Shown here: piece after piece, positions 18,159-26,114 of the stretch
Position numbering within the stretch: the stretch's first letter is position 1
Layout of the letters: every line of letters starts with the position of its first letter
Assembly (NCBI RefSeq): GCF_002368195.1
Contig: NZ_AP018178.1
Span: 355,436 to 419,435, forward strand
Source of the DNA: Calothrix sp. NIES-2100
GTDB lineage: Bacteria; Cyanobacteriota; Cyanobacteriia; Cyanobacteriales; Nostocaceae
Length of the DNA: 64,000 nucleotides
Direction: 5' to 3'
Made by a program: the position numbers and the translations under genes
Notes under the pieces: generated by a model
Told to the model about the DNA's origin: nothing
Databases searched by the model: none
What the model saw: the letters and a program-made list of their open reading frames with translations, nothing else

Positions 18159-18500
18159 AAAATTTAAAATTACAAATTAAGAACCCAATTCATGACAGGC
18201 ATTCTAGCTTTTATGACTTGGTCATTTCCCAGCACTTTAGCTGATACAGGGCATGAATGTGAGTTTATTCTCTCATTTTATCAACCAACCCCTGATTGAT
18301 TTGTAAATTCAGCGAAAGAAATTAAAAATTAACCGCCAATTACGCCAAGTACGCCAAGAAAGAAATAAGAGATGAATAAAGTTTAGTGCAGGGTCACCAA
18401 GACAGGGGATAAAGCAGCACATGAACCCTGTCCTATTCAGGCTCATTATATGCATATTCATATCAAGTTGGTAAAATAATGACAAATGACAAATGAATTT
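18159..18500. other. Intergenic region without recognised features
   Basis: AT-rich spacer between two minus-strand genes. It contains a short AATTACGCCAAGTACGCCAAG repeat-like stretch near 18338 but no credible small gene or strong hairpin. The Uma2 promoter is expected just above 18158. Confidence 0.35.
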
Positions 18501-20000
18501 TTAAGAACGTTTAACGGGATTCATCCAAGCTTCTAGGCGACTAAATGCTTGGGAAGAAAGCAGTGTTAAGCATAGGTAAACTACAGCCACAGCAGCGTAA
18601 ATTTCAAAGGCGCGATAGTTATTTGCCACAATTAATTGTCCTTTGCGGAGTAATTCTTCAAACCCAATGACTGAAACTAAGCTGGTATCTTTCAACAAAC
18701 TAATAAATTCATTACCTAAAGGTGGAATCATCCGCCGGAAAGCTTGGGGAAAAATTACATAGCGCATGGTTTGGACAGAACTTAATCCGAGTGATTGTGA
18801 TGCTTCGGCTTGTCCTGGTTCAATTGATTGAATCCCAGCGCGGACAATTTCGGCTATGTAAGCGGCGCTATTCAAACTTAAGGCTATTACCCCGGCGACT
18901 AGGCGATCGAAGGAGAAAGTAAAACCCAATTCTTGGGCGATCGCAGGTATGCCAAAATAAATCATAAAAATCTGCACGAGTAAAGGAGTTCCGCGAAAGA
19001 AATCCACGTAAGCCCGCGCTATCCAACGCACAAATTGAATCCGGGAAAGGCGGACAATCCCAATGAAGGAACCACCAACTAAACCCAGCACTACAGAAAG
19101 TACTGTTAGTTGCAGTGTGATTAATACTCCTTGTAGCAAAGTGGGTAAAGCCAGCCAAATCACGCTAAATAAGGCAAATATTCCCGATACAGAGGTAGTT
19201 TGGTTTTCAAAGGGTGATTTGGCTGGTAAGGTTGGAGGTTCGGTTTTGAACCATTTGCGGTAAATTTGGGCATAAGTACCATTTTTGAGGACTTTATCCA
19301 GACCATCGTTGATCGAGGCTAGATTGGGCGAGTTTTTCGGTGTCGCAATGCCGTAATATTCTTCTGTTAGCAATTGCCCTACTACTTTCAGCCCCTGGAG
19401 ATTACCTGTATTAATTGCGTATAAAGTTACTGGTGCATCGTTAATTACCGCATCCACATTACCATTGGCTAATTCTTGTAGGGCTATAGGTGCAGAATCG
19501 AATCTGCGAATTTCTCCTCCGGGAATATCCTCGGCTTTTTTGGCTCCAGTTGTGCCAATTTGTACAGCAATTTTTTTATTTTTGAGGCTGTTAAAGTTAG
19601 TAATATCTTGATTGTCGGCGCGAATTGCGATCGCCAACCCAGCTTTAAAATAAGGACGGGAAAAGGAAATAGTTTTTGCTCTCTGTTCGGTAATTGTAAT
19701 CGAACTAATCGCCGCATCTACAGTTTTGGCTTGCAAAGCCGGGATCATGCCATCAAAGGGCAAACTTTGAAATTCTATTTTAAAATTAGCCGCAGCTGCG
19801 ATCGCACCCATCAAATCAATAGAAAAACCTTGCGATTTCCCATCAGATCCCAGAAACTCAAAAGGTGGAAACGTCGGTTCATTAGCAATCCGCAGGGTTT
19901 TATCCACACTAGGATTAACGCTACAGCCAACCAGTAACAACAGACTCAAAACTGTAGCCAACAACGAGTGTAAGCAACGAATACAAGCAAATCCAGCCAT
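18501..20000 (-). CDS. Polar amino-acid ABC transporter: substrate-binding lipoprotein fused to permease
   Basis: One polypeptide joins two parts of a GlnHPQ-type transporter. A lipoprotein signal with lipobox LLVGC (Cys26) precedes a family-3 binding domain (LRIANEPTFPPFEF...GFSIDLM, FDGMIPALQAKTVDA, AVQIGTTGA). After about residue 285 comes a permease with the start QGVLITLQLTVLSVVLG and an EAA loop (GQAEASQSLGL). Binding-protein/permease fusions of this class are known. The frame is open to 20117, but that extension is heptamer repeat. ATG 20000 follows AGGA and starts a proper lipoprotein signal. The ATPase gene lies divergently next door. Confidence 0.92.
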   Translation of the reverse strand: MAGFACIRCLHSLLATVLSLLLLVGCSVNPSVDKTLRIANEPTFPPFEFLGSDGKSQGFSIDLMGAIAAAANFKIEFQSLPFDGMIPALQAKTVDAAISSITITEQRAKTISFSRPYFKAGLAIAIRADNQDITNFNSLKNKKIAVQIGTTGAKKAEDIPGGEIRRFDSAPIALQELANGNVDAVINDAPVTLYAINTGNLQGLKVVGQLLTEEYYGIATPKNSPNLASINDGLDKVLKNGTYAQIYRKWFKTEPPTLPAKSPFENQTTSVSGIFALFSVIWLALPTLLQGVLITLQLTVLSVVLGLVGGSFIGIVRLSRIQFVRWIARAYVDFFRGTPLLVQIFMIYFGIPAIAQELGFTFSFDRLVAGVIALSLNSAAYIAEIVRAGIQSIEPGQAEASQSLGLSSVQTMRYVIFPQAFRRMIPPLGNEFISLLKDTSLVSVIGFEELLRKGQLIVANNYRAFEIYAAVAVVYLCLTLLSSQAFSRLEAWMNPVKRS

Positions 20001-20157
20001 ATTTATTCCTGGGGATGGGGGCAGAGGGGCAGGGGGGACAAGGGGGACAAGGGAGACAAGGAAGATAAATAATAAATGCCCAATGACAAATGACAAATGA
20101 CAAATGACAAGTGACAAAAAACATTAAAATCAACTTTAAAGCACACTGACGTAAATA
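20001..20157. repeat. Low-complexity and TGACAAA heptamer repeats in a divergent promoter region
   Basis: GGGGGACAAGGGGGACAAGG-type sequence is followed by four or five near-copies of AATGACA/AATGACAAATGAC, the short tandemly repeated sequences typical of heterocystous cyanobacteria. The gap is the only space for the two divergent promoters of the transporter genes. A similar array lies between the frtA and frtB genes at 47.05-47.15 kb. Confidence 0.6.
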
Positions 20158-20913
20158 ATGAAAAATTCTGTCCCCGCGATTATTTTTGAAAATATTGAAA
20201 AAAGCTTTGGTTCCCTGAAAGTCCTCAAAGGAATCACTGGCGAAATCAATCGGGGAGAAGTGGTTGCTGTGATTGGTTCTTCTGGCTGTGGTAAAAGTAC
20301 TTTACTACGATGCTTTAACTGCTTGGAAAGGATTAATCATGGGCGTTTAGTTGTCAACGGTCTCGATTTATCCGCTGCCACTCTCAACTATACTCAATTG
20401 CGACAACTTAGAACCCAGGTAGGCATGGTTTTTCAGCAATTTAATCTGTTTCCCCATCTCAGTGTGTTAGAAAATTTGACACTGGCTCCGCAGAAAGTCA
20501 TGGGGAAAACACTGAAAGAAAGTGCCCAATTAGCAGGGTTGTATTTAGAAAAAGTTGGTCTTTTTGATAAAGCATCAGTTTATCCCGAACAACTTTCTGG
20601 GGGACAAAAACAACGGGTGGCGATCGCCCGGAGTTTATGTATGAATCCTGAGATTATGCTATTTGACGAACCTACCAGCGCTTTAGATCCGGAACTGGTT
20701 GGCGAAGTGCTGCAAGTTATGCAGCAATTAGCAAAAGAGGGAATGACAATGGTAGTTGTCACCCATGAAATGCAATTTGCGCGGGAAGTCGCACATCGAG
20801 TACTATTTTTAGACCGAGGTGTTGTCGTAGAACAAGGTTCTGCTCATGAAGTTCTGACAAATCCTCAAAGCGATCGCCTACGTACTTTTCTCAGTCGCCT
20901 CAATGCTGTTTAA
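20158..20913 (+). CDS. glnQ: Polar amino-acid ABC transporter ATP-binding protein (GlnQ-like)
   Basis: A 251-residue ABC ATPase with Walker A GSSGCGKST, signature LSGGQKQR, Walker B MLFDEPTSALDP and switch VVTHEM. The closest family is GlnQ/HisP of polar amino-acid uptake. It is transcribed divergently from the fused binding-protein/permease gene, and together they make a complete importer. Substrate specificity (glutamine, other polar amino acids) cannot be read from sequence alone. Confidence 0.93.
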   Translation: MKNSVPAIIFENIEKSFGSLKVLKGITGEINRGEVVAVIGSSGCGKSTLLRCFNCLERINHGRLVVNGLDLSAATLNYTQLRQLRTQVGMVFQQFNLFPHLSVLENLTLAPQKVMGKTLKESAQLAGLYLEKVGLFDKASVYPEQLSGGQKQRVAIARSLCMNPEIMLFDEPTSALDPELVGEVLQVMQQLAKEGMTMVVVTHEMQFAREVAHRVLFLDRGVVVEQGSAHEVLTNPQSDRLRTFLSRLNAV

Positions 20914-20934
20914 AAATTGCCCAAGTGTTTAATT

Positions 20935-21135
20935 TTAAAGATATTCGCTTAAAAAGTCAAAGGGATCATCTCCCCAACAGGGTTCAGGTATCATCCACAG
21001 TAAATTATTGCGGATATCAGCTTCAATATCATCACTATCGTCCCGATCAAACAATTCAGACATAGCTTTCCAGTCACGTTCTTCTAAAGACGTAATCGCT
21101 GGGGCATATATATGTATATTTCCTGGATAAGTCAC
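20935..21135 (-). CDS. Small acidic protein of unknown function
   Basis: A 66-residue frame starting at a GTG encodes an acidic, non-repetitive protein (SLEERDWKAMSELFDRDDSDDIEADI...DPFDFLSEYL). No family recognised. It is convergent with the ABC ATPase gene, 21 bases apart. The start is uncertain because no good ribosome binding site is visible. The amino-acid composition looks protein-like, which is the main argument for it. Confidence 0.45.
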   Translation of the reverse strand: MTYPGNIHIYAPAITSLEERDWKAMSELFDRDDSDDIEADIRNNLLWMIPEPCWGDDPFDFLSEYL

Positions 21136-21929
21136 ACGTTAAATTAGAGTTTAAAGTCGCCAACAATTAGTCTAACAATTGATAAACAATCATATTCTAA
21201 CTTGGAGATGATGTTGTCACAAGAAATCTGAAAAATCCTCATACAAGGAAATAAAAATCTTTAAATATAGCTGTAGTAAGACTTATGGGCATAGCACCTT
21301 TATTATTTAATAAAAATAAAATTTACGTGATTATACGATGGTCAACTTATTTAAATTGTGAGAATTATTGTCTTTGGGTCTTGAGATTATAAAAGCTTGA
21401 TAAAACAGTGCTGAATCATTAGTAAAAACTTATAGCAATCCTCAGAGGTGATTCAAAAACTGAGGGATTTTACTATTAGTCAATTCCAGGCGCGATCGCT
21501 GATTGTTGGTTCGCTCTTTGGTGGGAGTATCCCAATTTTGCCTTACAGCAGTTTTCATTTCAGCAGACTACACGCAGACCTAACCCCCTTCCCCATGAGG
21601 GAAGTGGGAATCAAAGCCTCTCTCCTCTTAGGATAGAGGTTTGGAGAGAGGTATATCCATTTGAAAAGCGCTGTAAATAAATTTGTAGTGGGAGCATCTT
21701 GCTCCCTTTGTCCAAGAAGCGGGCTTTGGTTCCCGCACTACACAAAAATTAATTCACACATTTGGGATGCTCCTCTGGAATTCAGATCGTCCTCTAGATA
21801 TTTACCCGAAGTTATTTTGCTGAAATTGTATTTTTGGATAAATTGTCAGCCGATGCCCTACCCGCAAACCATACCATCTGCCTAGAATTAGATGAACACT
21901 CAATTTTTTGGGTAGAACAGGAAAAACAG
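21136..21929. other. Long intergenic region with dispersed repeats
   Basis: The first 300 bases are AT-rich and featureless. After 21440 come repeat fragments: a CCTCTCTCC/GGAGAGAGG relative (21618-21655), and a TAGTGGGAGCATCTTGCTCCC ... GGTTCCCGCACTAC palindrome at about 21687-21742. Frames in the region run through these repeats and do not look coding. Confidence 0.4.
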
Positions 21930-22493
21930 GTGACAACAGAAATCTACGTCAGCACAGATATCGAATCAGATGGCCCTATCCCTGGACCTCATTCCATGCT
22001 TAGTATTGGATCGGCTGCATACACCGCAGATAAACAATTAATCGCCACCTTTTCCGCAAATCTGGAAACTTTACCGGGAGCAACAGGCCATCCCAAAACT
22101 ATGAAATGGTGGTCAGAACAGCCAGAGGCTTGGGCTGCTTGCCGAGTCAATCCCAAGCCTCCAGCATCGGTAATGCAAGCATACCACGCTTGGCTGAAAG
22201 CATTACCCGGTGAACCGATATTTGTTGCTTATCCAGCCGCCTTCGATTTTATGTTTGTCTATTGGTATTTGATCAACTTTGTGGGTGATAGTCCCTTTGA
22301 GCATTCAGCGCTAGACATCCGCTCCTATGCAATGGCATTCTTGAAACGCAGCTATGGTGAGTCCGGGAAGCGTAACCTAGCAACTGAGTGGTTAGAGGAA
22401 ACTAGTTTGAACCATGTGGCGCTGGATGATGCCATTGAACAAGGTAAGTTGTTTTGCAATCTGTTGCAAAACAACTTGCAGCGTGAACATTAA
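21930..22493 (+). CDS. DEDDh-type 3'-5' exonuclease (DnaQ/RNase T-like)
   Basis: The motifs are STDIESDG (Asp and Glu of Exo I), YPAAFDFMFVYWY (Exo II Asp) and LNHVALDDAIEQG (Exo III with His and Asp), the catalytic set of DEDDh exonucleases that trim DNA or RNA 3' ends. GTG 21930 is preceded by AGGA at the right distance and begins with TTEIYVSTDIESDG. An upstream extension to 21834 is open but lacks support. About 187 residues as a stand-alone domain. It converges with the nucleotidyltransferase-motif gene. Confidence 0.85.
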   Translation: MTTEIYVSTDIESDGPIPGPHSMLSIGSAAYTADKQLIATFSANLETLPGATGHPKTMKWWSEQPEAWAACRVNPKPPASVMQAYHAWLKALPGEPIFVAYPAAFDFMFVYWYLINFVGDSPFEHSALDIRSYAMAFLKRSYGESGKRNLATEWLEETSLNHVALDDAIEQGKLFCNLLQNNLQREH

Positions 22494-22515
22494 TTTACAT
22501 TGATTTAGCTTGCTC

Positions 22516-23841
22516 TTAAGCCTTGAGACTGTCGATATAAGCTTTAATTGCCGGTAGTGCTGTCATCTTTTCATAGAAGAAATTGTTGACAATATTCATT
22601 ACCTCAGCTTGGGCTGCGTCTACCTGAGGACCGAGGGGAACACCTCCCTCTTGACGGGTGATGCAGCGATATAGACGCAGAAGATGGCGCACAATCTCCA
22701 ATTCTTCTTCTCCTTCCAAGACTTTGATCACTCCCATAATCAGTTCATCCATCTGATCGAGAATGTTTTCGATGTCAAAGACGGTGCTTTTTTCCGTCGC
22801 TTCTTGGACAGTTCTTACCAGGGCGTGGACTTGATAAAGTAAGGCTGCTGGTTCGTCAAACAGTTCGCGCAAAAAGGCGGCTTCTTCATATTGCCCATTC
22901 AGCCGAAAGATGTTATACAGGCGTTTAGCGGCTTTACCGTAGTTGAGGTAGTCGTCTTTTACATATTTTTTAACTTCTTTTTGTAACTGTGTCATATAGT
23001 CATCCATGACATCGGTGGAGACTTGCTTGACAAGTTTAGAGAAGATGGGGGCAGATTGAGTATCTAGGTAAACTTCTTGGAAGTAGCCGTCTAGATAGCC
23101 ATCTAAGGGCGTGATTGTGCCATCGGGAGCTTCCCAGGTGACATCCAACATGTTGCTAGCGTTGGACAATTGACCGCGCACTCGATCGGCAATCACCCAG
23201 TCCAGCTTACACCAACCAGGGTCGTGGGCTACAGAATCCCAAGTGATGACGAGGGGATTTCCTTGTAGATCTGTACCCTGAATTTCTCCGGCGACAATTT
23301 CGTCTGGAAGCCATGAAATCGGTGAGCCTTTGTGATAGGTGCGATCGCTACGAATCACTTCTTGAGGATAGCTACCAAATTTCAGTTCAATTAATTGAAA
23401 ATTGGGGCCAGATATACTGTTGATTGCTTTCTCACGCATAATGCGGGCGAGAATTTCACAAGCTTCGGCTCTGGTGGGAGCAATGATATTCACCCGCTCA
23501 AAGTAGTCGCAGTCCCCTGGGTGAGTTTGTACTTTCGATTGGGCTGCTGAACCAGAAAGCGCTAACGCAGTTTCTACAACACCGGCAACATCGTCAAATT
23601 CGACAATTTTACCGATGGCGCGAAAGCGTTCTAGCTCTTTGGGATCAAAATCCAACATGGTGACTTTGTGACCAAATACACCAGTCTCTTCATCGACGAC
23701 AATATCGCTGTCGCCTGTGGCTTCTACAATCGACTTCATCCAGCGCTCTAATTCTTGCTCGTTGAGTTGAACGCCCAATCGGTTGGCGGATTCAATCACG
23801 CGATTGCGTGCATCTAAAGTTTTATCTGGAGTTGTTGTCAT
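22516..23841 (-). CDS. Unrecognised protein with a nucleotidyltransferase-like motif
   Basis: No named family is recognised for this 441-residue soluble protein. Residues 95-118 read LSGSAAQSKVQTHPGDCDYF, which fits the polymerase-beta nucleotidyltransferase pattern G-S-x11-D-x-D (Gly97, Ser98, Asp110, Asp112). The middle (150-250) is mixed alpha/beta with RTYHKGSPISWLPDEIVAGE. The C-terminal 200 residues are helical and acidic (KSTVFDIENILDQMDELIMG). It has no membrane segment or signal. An unusually long 5' spacer precedes it. The family may be a divergent nucleotidyltransferase; the function is not predictable. Confidence 0.75.
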   Translation of the reverse strand: MTTTPDKTLDARNRVIESANRLGVQLNEQELERWMKSIVEATGDSDIVVDEETGVFGHKVTMLDFDPKELERFRAIGKIVEFDDVAGVVETALALSGSAAQSKVQTHPGDCDYFERVNIIAPTRAEACEILARIMREKAINSISGPNFQLIELKFGSYPQEVIRSDRTYHKGSPISWLPDEIVAGEIQGTDLQGNPLVITWDSVAHDPGWCKLDWVIADRVRGQLSNASNMLDVTWEAPDGTITPLDGYLDGYFQEVYLDTQSAPIFSKLVKQVSTDVMDDYMTQLQKEVKKYVKDDYLNYGKAAKRLYNIFRLNGQYEEAAFLRELFDEPAALLYQVHALVRTVQEATEKSTVFDIENILDQMDELIMGVIKVLEGEEELEIVRHLLRLYRCITRQEGGVPLGPQVDAAQAEVMNIVNNFFYEKMTALPAIKAYIDSLKA

Positions 23842-24631
23842 ATTTTATTCTTGGTATTGCTGAATTAAAAAGTAGGAACTATGCCTGCCTGAAAATACAA
23901 GGTAAGGGCAAAATGCTCATTTCATCAAAAAATTTGGGATGTTTTTTGATTTGTCAGTCCCTAAATTCCTGAAGGATTTTTCAGGACTTTTCCCAGTGCT
24001 TCAGCAGGCTTTGGGCACTGCAATTATTGAGTATTGGCACTGGTAGTCTCTATTTGTTTATCGTCGTCACTACGATCGTGAAATTTTGATTAAAAATTGA
24101 CGACTGGAATTTTACACATTTAGACTTTGATGTCCAAAGGTGTAGATAATTGCATTTTATTATTTGGCTATATGCCAAATTTGTAAATAGGAAAAATTGT
24201 ATTTTTTTTTACTAAATGTACGAATTGACAAATTAATAGCAATAATGCTCATTCATGAAAAAATTGGATATAAAGTGACAAAAAATCCTTAACTGTCCTA
24301 ACTGTCCTGTGATGACCTTTAACTTTCTGCTTAAGGGTTTTATCTGTCTTTACATTTTTTTACAATAAATTTGGGTAGCCATGACCGCGATCGGGTAGCA
24401 GGAGCGATCGCATTTAGCCTGTGAAAGCTAAAAACTTTTGAGGTAATTCAGCAATTCAGCAATTTCAGTAGTAGTTAATTCCCGGCGCGATCGCTTAATT
24501 GTCTAAAGGTGCGTGACAGTAAACTACAATTTTTGAATTTGTCCCATCTTCTCGATATTTTCGCTAATTCAAAAAGGCAGCACACCATACCAAAACTGTA
24601 CAGGCGATGGTAAAAGTTGGCTACGCCTACG
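23842..24631. other. Long intergenic spacer
   Basis: An AT-rich spacer with no credible gene upstream of the minus-strand 441-residue protein. HIP1 sites occur near 24390-24410 and 24487. A TTTTTTTTTACTAAATG stretch near 24207 and several short inverted repeats are seen, but no defensible regulatory site. Confidence 0.35.
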
Positions 24632-24883
24632 CAATTGCCATTTCTGACACTACAATTGCCATTTCTGACACTACAATTGCCATTTCTGACACTACAATTG
24701 CCATTTTTGACACTACAATTGCCATTTTTGACACTACAATTGCCATTTTTGAGCCGACAATTGCCATTTTTGAGCCGACAATTGTCATTTCTGATACTAC
24801 AATTGTCATTTCTGATACTACAATTGCTATTTCTGATACTACAATTGCCATTTTTGATACTACAATAGCCATTTCGGAGACTA
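24632..24883. repeat. 21-bp tandem repeat array, 12 units
   Basis: Twelve contiguous 21-bp units begin at 24632, 24653, 24674 and so on. Each starts CAATTGCCATTT or a close variant and ends in CTGACACTA, TTGAGCCGA or similar. Position 24884 starts a truncated unit that runs into GGCGATCGC (HIP1). Because 21 is divisible by 3, several frames stay open and mimic heptapeptide-repeat proteins, but codon variation follows the DNA unit, not any protein. Related arrays are at 53260 and 55971. Confidence 0.85.
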
Positions 24884-25168
24884 CAATTGGCGATCGCGTT
24901 CATTCTGAAACCATAAATAAGTAGGGACATTCAATTTTTTAAATACCCAATAAATTTGTAGTGCATAAATTTGTAGTGCGAACGCACTACGGAATATGGT
25001 AATTTTTTGTAAGTCCCATCTGTCAACCTAATTAAACAAAGACATACAGGTAAAAACACAGACTTACTGCTAATCCAGCCAGTAAATTAAATCAACAAAA
25101 CTACTCATCTCAGATACAAGAAAACTCCACTATCTTGAAACAGAAGTATTCTAGAAGGAGCATCTCCC

Positions 25169-25594
25169 ATGTCTGTGACAACTCGCGGTTCAGCTGCTTT
25201 AGACAAAGCCCAACGTCGTCTTGCTCTGCTCAAATCCATTGATGAAAATCTGGATTTAGGGCATGGATTAACTATTGAAGCATACAGCCGCTTAATTGAT
25301 ACTACCCGTGATATACTAGAATCTCATAATACACTTCTGTCCAATCTTGAGGAATCGCGTAAGACTGTAACTCAGATGGATAAAGCACTTTCGGCAATGT
25401 CAGAACGGATGCTCAGTGGAGTCGCGAGTGCCTACGGCAAAAACAGCATAGAGTATTCAAAGGCAGGTGGATCTAGTCGCAAGCGGGGGAATACATCTAC
25501 TTCATCAGTTCCTGTTGTTGTAGAGAAGCCAAACACTCAAACTAGCCCAAATGAAATTATACAAGAGCCAACTAACGGGCGCGTGAAGCATTAA
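25169..25594 (+). CDS. Small helical protein of unknown function (paralogue of the 63.4-kb gene)
   Basis: The 141-residue protein has a GGAG nine bases before its ATG. Residues 10-100 are largely helical (ALDKAQRRLALLKSIDENLDLGHGLTIEAYSRLI...), with the conserved stretch SAYGKNSIEYSKAGG near 90-105, and a disordered Ser/Thr/Pro tail. The same pattern recurs in the gene at 63389-63757 (SLDVGEGLTVENY, FGNNSHEYQMAGGTRKS), so both belong to one cyanobacterial family. No function is known to me. It precedes the membrane NACHT gene by 520 bases. Confidence 0.8.
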   Translation: MSVTTRGSAALDKAQRRLALLKSIDENLDLGHGLTIEAYSRLIDTTRDILESHNTLLSNLEESRKTVTQMDKALSAMSERMLSGVASAYGKNSIEYSKAGGSSRKRGNTSTSSVPVVVEKPNTQTSPNEIIQEPTNGRVKH

Positions 25595-26114
25595 GTATTG
25601 ATTGTATATATCAAGCGATCGCCTAAATCAAACACCTAATGCAAAGCGAGTATCCCGCTTGTTGACAACGCCATTGTGAGCGTTATCGCTCTTTAGCGAT
25701 CGCAAAATCTTGAACTACTAACAAGTCTATGGGATTGCTATGTCGTACCTCAAAGCAATGACAATTATACTCTCGTTGCAATATCAAAGCTGAGATAAGT
25801 AAGTCGGCGTAAAAATTCCAAGGTATGTCATTGCGAGTGGAACGAAGTGAAACGAAGCAATCGCAAAGGTTTCGTGCATTTTACATTCTGTTACATAGTT
25901 CGGTTTATTTGTGCCGACTTACTTACACTCTATCTAAGTTACAGCGTTTCTTGGTCTAGTGAGCTATATTATAGCCCCCTCCTCGCTTGCGGGGAGGGGG
26001 TTGGGGGTGGGGTTCTTATACCTCACTCAACTGATAACCGCTATAAATTACCAAAGCAAAATTTGAAATTAGGGTAAAATAGCAAAAATATGGCCTTTTT
26101 GCCTAATTTCATTT
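25595..26114. other. Intergenic region with fragments of dispersed repeats
   Basis: HIP1 sites near 25616 and 25696 and a TGTCATTGCGAG...GAAGCAATCGCA fragment (25827-25865), a partial copy of the palindromic repeat at 53508-53604, are present. A CCCCCTCCTCGC-TTGC-GGGGAGGGGG hairpin lies at about 25975-26000. An AT-rich promoter-like tract precedes the start codon at 26115. No small gene found. Confidence 0.45.

Noticed and set aside
20001..20117. N-terminal extension of the ABC binding-protein/permease gene
   Set aside because: The extension is translated heptamer repeat. ATG 20000 has a ribosome binding site and begins a proper lipoprotein signal.
24632..24883. Possible CRISPR array
   Set aside because: Units are directly contiguous with no unique spacers, the period is only 21 bp, and no cas genes are present.
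24475..24930. Long open frames on both strands encoding heptapeptide repeats (for example NGNCSVR or TIAISDT)
   Set aside because: They are produced by the 21-bp DNA period, which keeps several frames open at once. There is no ribosome binding site, and the variation follows DNA units.
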